Assembly: GCA_035399845.1 (NCBI GenBank)
Contig: DAOPJV010000002.1
Location: 124,001 to 188,000 of the forward strand
Reading direction: 5' to 3'
DNA from: ECT2AJA-110-A sp035399845
GTDB taxonomy: Bacteria > Planctomycetota > Phycisphaerae > UBA1845 > UTPLA1
DNA length: 64,000 nucleotides
The notes beneath the pieces were generated by a model, which was given only the letters and a program-made list of their open reading frames with translations, was not told the DNA's origin and did no database searches. This document shows positions 23,982 through 31,353 of this stretch, piece after piece. Position numbers and translations under genes: made by a program. The stretch's first letter is position 1. Every line of letters starts with the position of its first letter.

Positions 23982-24770
23982 TTACTTTCGGCGGCGGCGG
24001 GCGCTGGCGGACGACTTGGTACGCATCGCCTCGATTCGCTCGCGCAGGACGGCCGCATCCTCGTATCGCTCTTCTTCGACGGCCTTGTCGAGCTCCGTCT
24101 CAAGCTTCTGGATGGGATCGGCGGGCATGCGCGCCCGGATCTCCCGCTGCAGCGACATCAGGATGCCGGCTTCCGTCGATTCATCGAGCGCGTCTTCCAT
24201 GCCCGCATCCACGAGCAGTTCCTGGATCCGCGAGAGCCCCGCCTCGACGCGGGCAAGGGCCGTCTTGAACCGCCCCTGCCGCAGGGCGAGATGCACCTGG
24301 GCCCGCGTGTTCATCATGATGAGATACGGCCGGTACTGCTCAAGCGACGCACGATCCTGTTCGTCCCGCGCGTATCGCCCCACGAGATCGAGGACGCGAA
24401 GATTGCGAGCCGTGTCGCGCTCGACCGCCTGGAAGTCCTCCAGCACGAACTCCGCAAGGTAGCGATGGTAATACTGCACGGTCTCGTCACGCAGCATCTG
24501 GCATTCTTCGCCCGACAGCTCGTAGCCGAGATCGGTTCCGTTGGCTTCCTTGTACTTGGCGAGGCGCTTTTCGTGATGATCGAGCAGGGAGTCCTCGCCG
24601 AACGGCCGTCGACCGTCGGGCCGGCCCTTGGATTCCATCTGGAGCAGGCCGAGGTCGAGCCGCATCTGGATCTTCACGGAGCCGTCGTCACCGGAGACTT
24701 TACGTACCGTGATCTGGCCGGGCTCGTAATCCCAACCCGCGAGAATGCGTCGTAGGTCGTAGGATGCCAT
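23982..24770 (-). CDS. UVR (UvrB/UvrC-type) motif protein
   Basis: This 262-residue cytoplasmic protein ends in a UVR helix-pair motif, PIQKLETELDKAVEEERYEDAAVLRERI, the element through which UvrB and UvrC interact and which also occurs in McsA-like proteins. The rest has an N-terminal region (YEPGQITVRKVSGDDG; MRLDLGLLQME) and a helical middle, without nuclease or helicase motifs, so it is not UvrB or UvrC. ATG 24770 has AAAGGAG about 7 bases upstream and a TATAAT 40 bases upstream. It heads the run of four minus-strand genes. Role unknown; a protein-protein adaptor is plausible. Confidence 0.8.
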   Translation of the reverse strand: MASYDLRRILAGWDYEPGQITVRKVSGDDGSVKIQMRLDLGLLQMESKGRPDGRRPFGEDSLLDHHEKRLAKYKEANGTDLGYELSGEECQMLRDETVQYYHRYLAEFVLEDFQAVERDTARNLRVLDLVGRYARDEQDRASLEQYRPYLIMMNTRAQVHLALRQGRFKTALARVEAGLSRIQELLVDAGMEDALDESTEAGILMSLQREIRARMPADPIQKLETELDKAVEEERYEDAAVLRERIEAMRTKSSASARRRRK

Positions 24771-25094
24771 TGCCAGAACTCCTTTATGCGCCTCAAAACC
24801 AACTACTCAATTATATATCACCCAATCGGCTCAGAAGACGGGGATATCAACACTGGGAATGCAGAATCCTGGCCCCGACTTCACGCTCCGATAAAGCAAC
24901 GCCTCCCGTTCAGCGACGTGCGGGGCGCCACACAGGCGCGCACGCCAAAAATACAAACCGCAAAATTCGCACAATCTTCGCCCGGGCGCGCTCATATCGG
25001 CCGGCGGAAAACTGCGCCGCAACTCCTGCGCGGCCCGCCGTAGTTTCCTCAGGCGAGGCCTCACTGAAGTATAGACACGCAGAAGCGCGTGATG
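24771..25094. other. 324-base intergenic region with a minus-strand -10
   Basis: No gene is seen. On the minus strand an exact TATAAT (24810-24815) lies 40 bases from the UVR gene's ATG, inside an AT-rich island unusual for this sequence, with the SD AAAGGAG downstream. No good -35 was found. The right half is the 3' region of the SGNH hydrolase gene and shows only a 5-bp hairpin (25076-25091) without a T-run. Confidence 0.45.
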
Positions 25095-26207
25095 TCAGTG
25101 GTCGCGCTTCTTTCCGAGGATCGCGTCGGAAACAACGGCGGCGGCGCGGCGCTGCGCGATCTCATTGGGATGCTGGTCCGTTGGATGGACCCAGAGGGAC
25201 TCCGCACGGGTTCCCGTAAAGACGTCCAGCAGGTCGATGTGCTGGATTCCGGATTTGTCGCACACGCGACTGACGATCGCGTGCTGCTCGCGAAGCGGGT
25301 AATTCGCGTCGAGCCCCCACAGAACGGGGAAAACAACGACCAGGAGCCGAACGCCGCGCTCATCCGCATACGACTTGAAGCCCGAGAGCGCCTGATCCAG
25401 TGTCTCCCGTCCGGCCGCGCTGAAGCTCTCACGAATCGACTGGAAGTAGCGCTCCTGCAGCCGCTCGGCCCGACGACGTCGCTGAAACCAGTCAGCCACG
25501 GCGGAGAAGCGCGCCAGCCCCGTGGCGGATTCGGGGCGGTGCATTTCGTCATTGATGCGAATCGTCTCGTGGGTCGGGGCGAGATCGTTCATGAAGAACG
25601 CCAGCACGACGATGTCGGGATTCAGCTTCTCGATCCGCAGACCGTACCAGAGGAGTTCGTCCACCAGGCCGTATCCCTGCACGCCCGCGTTGATGACATC
25701 ATAGGACGCAACGCCCGCGGGTCGCGCCGAATTCAGCCGCGCCGCGAGCACTGCGGGCCACGTGTCTTCGTCACGCACCCCTTCGCCAAAGGTGAATGAA
25801 TCGCCCAGGCATGCGATGCGTACGACGCCCGGCGGTTTCGGGATCTCCGGCGCCGGGCCACGAAATCCAAATTCGTTGATGCTGTATTCGACGCGACCTG
25901 TCGGGCCGAAATAGCCACGGCTGTCGGCGGCCGGATCATAGATCGATGCGAACTTCGCGCCCGGCTGGTATTCCAGCCGATTGCCGGGGCGCGCGACAAA
26001 GGGAACGCCCGGCTCGATCCGTCGTGGCTGGATGGGCGCCGGCCCCAGAACGCGAAAGCCGATTTCGATCATCGCCAGGCCGAACAGCCCTGAGACTGCG
26101 AGAAGCAGAACGCGCCGGCCTCGTCGAGCCGGACGCCGCCTGGCGTCAGGCGCAACGTCCGGCGCCGATCGTGAACGCCGTCGGGATGGTGCTGCGGGCT
26201 CGTTCAA
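25095..26207 (-). CDS. Membrane-anchored SGNH/GDSL-type hydrolase
   Basis: This protein of about 370 residues has an Arg-rich N-terminus, one TM at about 33-52 and a periplasmic SGNH domain. The nucleophile is in GDSFTFGEGV (Ser137), the Gly in INAGVQGYG, the Asn in FFMNDL and the Asp/His pair in TDQHPNE near the C-terminus, so all four blocks are present. Such enzymes often add or remove acyl groups on polysaccharides. The start appears to be TTG 26207, with AGGACGAG upstream, 11 bases after the histidine kinase stop, so the two are co-transcribed. Confidence 0.8.
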   Translation of the reverse strand: MNEPAAPSRRRSRSAPDVAPDARRRPARRGRRVLLLAVSGLFGLAMIEIGFRVLGPAPIQPRRIEPGVPFVARPGNRLEYQPGAKFASIYDPAADSRGYFGPTGRVEYSINEFGFRGPAPEIPKPPGVVRIACLGDSFTFGEGVRDEDTWPAVLAARLNSARPAGVASYDVINAGVQGYGLVDELLWYGLRIEKLNPDIVVLAFFMNDLAPTHETIRINDEMHRPESATGLARFSAVADWFQRRRRAERLQERYFQSIRESFSAAGRETLDQALSGFKSYADERGVRLLVVVFPVLWGLDANYPLREQHAIVSRVCDKSGIQHIDLLDVFTGTRAESLWVHPTDQHPNEIAQRRAAAVVSDAILGKKRDH

Positions 26208-26218
26208 CGGCGCTCGTC

Positions 26219-27805
26219 CTATGCCAGATTGATTCCCCGCGACAGCGTGACGCTCGTCTGTTCCGGTGGCGTCAGCGGGAGGATCACGGTGAACGTCGAT
26301 CCCTTCCCCGGTTCGCTGCTGACACTCAGCGCGCCGCCGAGCAGACGCGCCAGATCGCGACTGATGGCGAGGCCGAGTCCTGTTCCGCCGTATTCCCGCG
26401 TCACGGATCCGTCGAGCTGCCGGAAGGTCTCGAAGACGGCGTCGAGTTTCTCGGCGGGAATACCGATTCCCGTGTCCCGCACATGAATGGCGACGTGTTC
26501 GTCGGTCTGCGGCTCAAGTGTCATTTCGACGAGACCGCCCTCGGGCGTGAACTTGATCGCGTTTGAAAGGAGGTTGTAGAGAATCTGCTGGATGCGGCCG
26601 GCGTCGGACTCGATGCCTGGCGCCTCGTCGGGAACGACTGCGGAGAGCTGCAGGCTCTTCTTGTTTGCGAGGGGCCGAACGAAGTCGAGGAGGTTGTCCA
26701 GCATCTCCCGGAGGTTCACGGACGTCAGGTGCAGTTCGAGCTTGCCCGCCTCGATCTTGGCCAGATCGAGCAGGTCGTTGATCAGGCCGAGCAGCATCCG
26801 ACCGCTCGACATAATGTTCTCCGCGTAACGGAACTGCCGACCGCCTTCATCACTTGCGGCTTCACGCAGCAGCTCCGCAAAGCCGATGATCGAGGCCAGC
26901 GGGGTGCGAAGCTCGTGGCTCACGTTGGAGAGGAACTGGCTCTTCATCTTGTTCGCTTCGAAGAGCTCGACGTTTCGCTCGGCCAGCTGTTCGAGGCGGG
27001 TATCGAGGCTCTTGTTGATGCGCCGCAGGTCGTTTTCCGTCGACTGAAGATGAGTGAGCATCGCATTGAAGGCGCGCGACAGCTCCTCGTACTCATCCCC
27101 CGTCGCAATCTGGGCCCGAACATCGTGTTCTCCGCGCGACACGGACTCGGCGACGCGCGTCAGTTCGAGCACGGGCGAGAGAATCAGGCGATTCGTAATG
27201 AGATAGAACACGAGCACGGCGAGGATCCCCGCCAGGGCGCCCGCCATCAGACACAGCCCGAGATTGATGAGGAGGGCGGCGTTTGCGCGCACCGCCGGGT
27301 ATTCGACACTGACCACACCCAGCAATGTCCCGACGGGAACGGCGCCACCCCGCGATCGAATCGGAAGAACCGTCCGATAAAAAATCAGACCGCCGTCATA
27401 TCGCCAGGTGGCCGGCGCCGACGGAAGCGTGCGGTCTTCCGCAAGCACGGAAATGGCGCTCTTGAGGTAGTCATCCGCGTCGGCCGGGGCCTGCGGATGC
27501 AGTGGATCCGGAATCGAGATCAGCCGCGGTGTCGGCCCGATGAGACCGTGCTCGACGGCGCCTTTGGGCCACCATTGATCGAGAGCGCGCTGCTTGAGGC
27601 TCCAGTTCCCGGCGCCGAGATCGACGCGCGCCGCCGCCAGTCGCCCCATGAGAACCGCCTGCTGAACGTTGTTCTCATGGACGAGATCCCGCATGCGAAG
27701 CCACGGAACGAACAACGCCGCGGTCACAATGATGACAACGGCAAGACCGAAGAGGAGCCGGCACTTGGCGGCGAGTGAGATTGTCAGAAGTGAAATTCGC
27801 GCCAT
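26219..27805 (-). CDS. Sensor histidine kinase with HAMP domain
   Basis: This 528-residue two-component sensor has TM1 at about 17-36, an extracytoplasmic region at ~38-175 with no named domain, TM2 at ~176-206, HAMP at ~206-260 and a short coiled coil. The HisKA phospho-acceptor His297 lies in SHELRTPL. The ATPase domain has an N-box NLLSNAIKF (~411), DTGIGIP (~444) and GGTGLGLA (~473). All catalytic boxes are intact. ATG 27805 is used; a TTG at 27853 has a poor SD. No response regulator gene is in the window, so the partner is encoded elsewhere. The downstream partner is the SGNH hydrolase; the divergent neighbour is an exported protein. Confidence 0.9.
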   Translation of the reverse strand: MARISLLTISLAAKCRLLFGLAVVIIVTAALFVPWLRMRDLVHENNVQQAVLMGRLAAARVDLGAGNWSLKQRALDQWWPKGAVEHGLIGPTPRLISIPDPLHPQAPADADDYLKSAISVLAEDRTLPSAPATWRYDGGLIFYRTVLPIRSRGGAVPVGTLLGVVSVEYPAVRANAALLINLGLCLMAGALAGILAVLVFYLITNRLILSPVLELTRVAESVSRGEHDVRAQIATGDEYEELSRAFNAMLTHLQSTENDLRRINKSLDTRLEQLAERNVELFEANKMKSQFLSNVSHELRTPLASIIGFAELLREAASDEGGRQFRYAENIMSSGRMLLGLINDLLDLAKIEAGKLELHLTSVNLREMLDNLLDFVRPLANKKSLQLSAVVPDEAPGIESDAGRIQQILYNLLSNAIKFTPEGGLVEMTLEPQTDEHVAIHVRDTGIGIPAEKLDAVFETFRQLDGSVTREYGGTGLGLAISRDLARLLGGALSVSSEPGKGSTFTVILPLTPPEQTSVTLSRGINLA

Positions 27806-27896
27806 ACGCCGAAACGTCCACGCCCGCCTATGATATATCGGCCCTTCCGACAACCTTTGCGCAATCGATGCGCTTCCGTTTCACGATTTCGGAATA

Positions 27897-27925
27897 TTGC
27901 CGTGCCGATTCCATGCCGATACGAT
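27897..27925 (+). promoter_or_regulatory. Promoter with direct repeats before 27962
   Basis: TTGCCG (27897-27902), a 17-bp spacer and TACGAT (27920-27925) form a sigma70-like promoter with a start near 27932 and a leader of about 30 bases. TGCCGAT occurs twice, at 27903-27909 and 27914-27920, 11 bp apart, so the copies face the same side of the helix within the promoter, as regulator sites often do. Confidence 0.45.
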
Positions 27926-27961
27926 AACGTGTTTCGGACTAAATAGTTGGAGCGTTCTCCA

Positions 27962-29083
27962 ATGAGCATGAGTATTCCGAGAAAAACTGTGATTCTGGCC
28001 GGCGTCGTCATGGGACTGACGCCAGCGCTGTCCCATGCGCAGCTTGGCCTCGGGGCCGAGCGCAATCCCCAGGACGAGTACCGCCGCCGGACGGCTCAGT
28101 TCATGGCGAATCGGAGTCTCGGCCAGATCTATCGCTCCAGGATGAAGTCTTCGAACATCCTGTTCGGGCAGGCCCCGACGTCGTTCATGCGCGGTCTGCA
28201 CAAACGACCGCTGATCTTCACCGAAGACTACGGGCTCTTCCGGCACGATCTCAGGCCAAGCGACTACGCCGGGCGCTGGCTCGACAACTATCGCGCGGTT
28301 CGCATCGATTCGTCGCTGGTCCTGTCGTCGATCAATATGCCGCACGCCACGGACTACGACACGACAGACATCGCGGGCTGGACGACGGATGAAGTTCTCT
28401 CCGCCATGCGGAAGGATCGTCCGACGGCCGCACTGGCCCTCGCGGAGCGTGCGCCGTCACTGGGGCCCGCCGATCGAATGCACGACCGCCTCGAACAGAA
28501 ATCGATCGACTCGTTTCACGATTGCGCAGCGACGTTCCGGGCGGCCATGGAAACGGATGACGGAGAAAAGCGCAACCAGCTCATCAACGAAGCGCGGAAA
28601 CACGCGGAGATTGTCATCCAGCTCGAATTCGATCGACCGCGCGGATTCCTGGCGGAAGCCCTGATCGACTATCAGTCGGCGGATTTCAACGCCGCCCTGG
28701 TCAATCTCGAACTCGGGATACGCAAAGCCGACACGATCGAGTCGCTGGATATCAACGCGAAGGATTTCTTCGGGACAAGCCGGGCGTGGGAAGAGATGCT
28801 CGACAACATCGCGAAGGCGGCCAACGCGTCTGAGAGTCCGCGCATCCACCTGATGCAGTCCTATCTCGCCTTCCTCAACGGCGATCTGATCACCGCACAG
28901 TCGGCGGCCGAGAGGACCATCGAGGGCCTGAAGGCCGAACTGAGCGCCGCCACGAAGGACGACGAGATCGCAGAGGAAAACGCCGGCTATCGGCGCGAGA
29001 CCAGTATTGAGTACGCGGAACACTTCAGGGACCTGATCGTGGAAAAGACCAAGGCCCCGAAGAAAGCCGGAAATCCCTCATGA
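27962..29083 (+). CDS. Exported helical-repeat protein of unknown function
   Basis: This 373-residue protein has a clear signal peptide (KTVILAGVVMGLTPALSHA-Q). The mature part is mostly helical; residues ~180-350 look TPR-like (FLAEALIDYQSADFNAALVNLE; HLMQSYLAFLNGDLITAQSAAE), while ~30-150 are not recognisable. ATG 27962 follows GGAG (27949-27952), and that SD can pair with CTCC at 27957-27960 in a 4-bp hairpin. The gene is divergent from the histidine kinase and 41 bases before the sugar dehydratase gene, so it may be co-transcribed with the latter. Confidence 0.75.
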   Translation: MSMSIPRKTVILAGVVMGLTPALSHAQLGLGAERNPQDEYRRRTAQFMANRSLGQIYRSRMKSSNILFGQAPTSFMRGLHKRPLIFTEDYGLFRHDLRPSDYAGRWLDNYRAVRIDSSLVLSSINMPHATDYDTTDIAGWTTDEVLSAMRKDRPTAALALAERAPSLGPADRMHDRLEQKSIDSFHDCAATFRAAMETDDGEKRNQLINEARKHAEIVIQLEFDRPRGFLAEALIDYQSADFNAALVNLELGIRKADTIESLDINAKDFFGTSRAWEEMLDNIAKAANASESPRIHLMQSYLAFLNGDLITAQSAAERTIEGLKAELSAATKDDEIAEENAGYRRETSIEYAEHFRDLIVEKTKAPKKAGNPS

Positions 29084-29124
29084 GGCGTCGCACCGCCGCC
29101 TCGTCCCAGCCGTAATCGAGAACA

Positions 29125-31134
29125 ATGACCGAAGGGGAATCGACATCCGCATACGCCGCGCAACCGGTATTCCGGCGCTACCGTAGTGTGATGTCCGCTG
29201 TCGCGCACGCGGCGCTGTTCGCGGCGGCCTTCTTCTCCGCATTCGGGATCTTCTTCAACTTCAAGCGGTTCGACGCATGGTTCGTTCCGTTCTACATCCC
29301 GCTGCTTCCGCTGGTCGTCGCGATCAAGATGATCGTCTACTGGCGCATGCAGCAGTTCCGCGGCACCTGGCGCTACGCGGGCATGCGCGACATCCTGTCG
29401 ATCATGATGGCGACGCACATCAGCGCCTTCTTCTTCATTCTGGCCTTCTATCTCTTCGTCAACGTCTATCCGGCGTTCCTGACGGAGCGTCCGCAGTTCC
29501 CGAAGTCCGTGTTCCTGATTGACTGGGGAACGACCATCGCCTTCGTCTGCGGCGCCCGACTGGTCGTGCGCCTCTACTACGAAGCCATGGGGCACGCGGA
29601 TGTCGAGGGTATTCGGCAGTGCCTCATTCTCGGCGCCGGCGACACCGGTGAAGCCCTGCTCCGCGAAATCAATCGCATGAAGGGCTCGCGCTATCTCGTC
29701 ATCGGCTTCCTGGACGATGATCCCTCCAAGCTCGGTCTCCGCATTCACGACGTCCCCGTTCTCGGCAAACTCAGCGAGGCGGCGGAATACTGCGAGCGCT
29801 ACGAGATCGATGAACTGCTGCTGGCGATGCCCAACGCGCCCCAGCGCGTACTGCGAAATGTCGTCGAGACCTGCGGCGGTCTGAACGTGCGCTTCCGGAC
29901 GATCCCGGCCATGGAGGCCGTCATCGAAGGCAAGGTCACTGTCTCCCAGATTCGCGACGTGGATATCCGCGACCTGCTCGGCCGCGAACAGGTCGAACTC
30001 GACGAGGCCCGCATCAGCCAGCACATCTGCGACAAGACGGTCCTCGTCACGGGGGCCGGCGGTTCGATCGGCTCGGAACTCTGTCGCCAGATCGCGAAAT
30101 TCAAACCGGCGCGGATCGTGCTCGTCGAGCAGGCGGAAAACAACCTGTTCGAGATTGATCGCGAGATGGAGCGACGATTCCCCGGCGTCTCACGCGGCGT
30201 GTATGTCGCCGATATCTGTGACGCCAGCCGCGTCGATTTCATCCTCAGGACCGAATCGCCCGCCATGATCTTCCACGCGGCGGCGCACAAGCATGTGCCG
30301 ATGATGGAAATCAACCCCGGCGAGGCGGTCAAGAACAACATCCTGGGCACGCGAACCATCGCCGATTCGGCCCGACGCAACGGCGTCGATCGCTTCGTCA
30401 TGATTTCGACGGACAAGGCCGTGAATCCGACCTCCGTCATGGGCTGCAGCAAGCGCGTCGCCGAGATGTACATTCAGCAGCTGCGTCAGGAGAGCCAGAC
30501 GCAGTTCATGACTGTCCGCTTCGGCAACGTTCTCGGCTCCAGCGGCTCGGTAATCCCGATTTTCCGAAAGCAGATTGCCGCCGGCGGTCCCGTCACAGTC
30601 ACGGACGATCGCATGACGCGCTACTTCATGACGATCCCCGAGGCGTCGCAGCTCGTGCTGCAGGCCGGCGCCATGGGCAGCGACGGCGACATCTTCGTGC
30701 TCGACATGGGCGAACCCGTGAAGATCATCGACCTGGCGCGCGAGATGATCACCCTCAGCGGCCTCCGTGTCGGCGAGGACATCGAGATCAGGATCTCGGG
30801 CATTCGTCCGGGTGAAAAGCTCTACGAAGAACTCAGCGTCCTCGGCGAGAACATGGGCAAGACGACACACGAGAAGATCTATGTGTGGCGCAACAAGAAG
30901 GAAGACTGGTCGCGCATCTGCTCACTGATGGAAAAGCTGATCGGCGACGCCGACACACTGCCCGCCGTTGAGATTCGGGAACGCCTCTGCGAAATTGTGC
31001 CGGAATACCGTCCCGAGGCGCTCGGATTTGAGAACGCCGTCGCAACAGGTCCGGCGCCGGCCGCGAATACGCCCGGCGTCTCCAGCGACACGGAGCCCAG
31101 CGGGCTCCAGATCGGCGACTCTCCCGCCACGTGA
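29125..31134 (+). CDS. NDP-sugar 4,6-dehydratase, WbpM/PglF/CapD-type
   Basis: This 669-residue inner-membrane enzyme has four N-terminal TM segments (~25-150), a first Rossmann domain (GAGDTGEALL, ~170) and a second, catalytic SDR domain (VTGAGGSIGSELC, ~310). The active site reads ISTDKAVNPTSVMGCSK, with Met439 where classical SDRs have Tyr and Lys443. This S/T-M-K set is typical of UDP-GlcNAc 4,6-dehydratases in this family, which start the synthesis of unusual amino sugars for surface glycans or glycoproteins. Length and domain order match WbpM/PglF. No glycosyltransferase or aminotransferase is adjacent. The last ~35 residues are a low-complexity tail. Confidence 0.9.
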   Translation: MTEGESTSAYAAQPVFRRYRSVMSAVAHAALFAAAFFSAFGIFFNFKRFDAWFVPFYIPLLPLVVAIKMIVYWRMQQFRGTWRYAGMRDILSIMMATHISAFFFILAFYLFVNVYPAFLTERPQFPKSVFLIDWGTTIAFVCGARLVVRLYYEAMGHADVEGIRQCLILGAGDTGEALLREINRMKGSRYLVIGFLDDDPSKLGLRIHDVPVLGKLSEAAEYCERYEIDELLLAMPNAPQRVLRNVVETCGGLNVRFRTIPAMEAVIEGKVTVSQIRDVDIRDLLGREQVELDEARISQHICDKTVLVTGAGGSIGSELCRQIAKFKPARIVLVEQAENNLFEIDREMERRFPGVSRGVYVADICDASRVDFILRTESPAMIFHAAAHKHVPMMEINPGEAVKNNILGTRTIADSARRNGVDRFVMISTDKAVNPTSVMGCSKRVAEMYIQQLRQESQTQFMTVRFGNVLGSSGSVIPIFRKQIAAGGPVTVTDDRMTRYFMTIPEASQLVLQAGAMGSDGDIFVLDMGEPVKIIDLAREMITLSGLRVGEDIEIRISGIRPGEKLYEELSVLGENMGKTTHEKIYVWRNKKEDWSRICSLMEKLIGDADTLPAVEIRERLCEIVPEYRPEALGFENAVATGPAPAANTPGVSSDTEPSGLQIGDSPAT

Positions 31135-31353
31135 TTCCCGTCACGCTTTGCGCCACGCAATATGGCGCCGCAATTATCCCCGAATTATTGCGCCAGCCCT
31201 AACCGACATCACCGCATGACGCCATTCGGATGGCAATCACCTTCTGATAATGAGCGCATCGCCGACCGGCGACGTTAGAGATGAAGAGGGATCCGTCCGA
31301 ATCAAGAGATCCTCCTCCCTTGCAGCCGGGCGGTTCCCTTCCTCATTTTTACC

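Noticed and set aside
31135..31353. Terminator in the convergent gap after the sugar dehydratase
   Set aside because: Only imperfect stems around GGCGC...GCGCC with no T-run on either strand.
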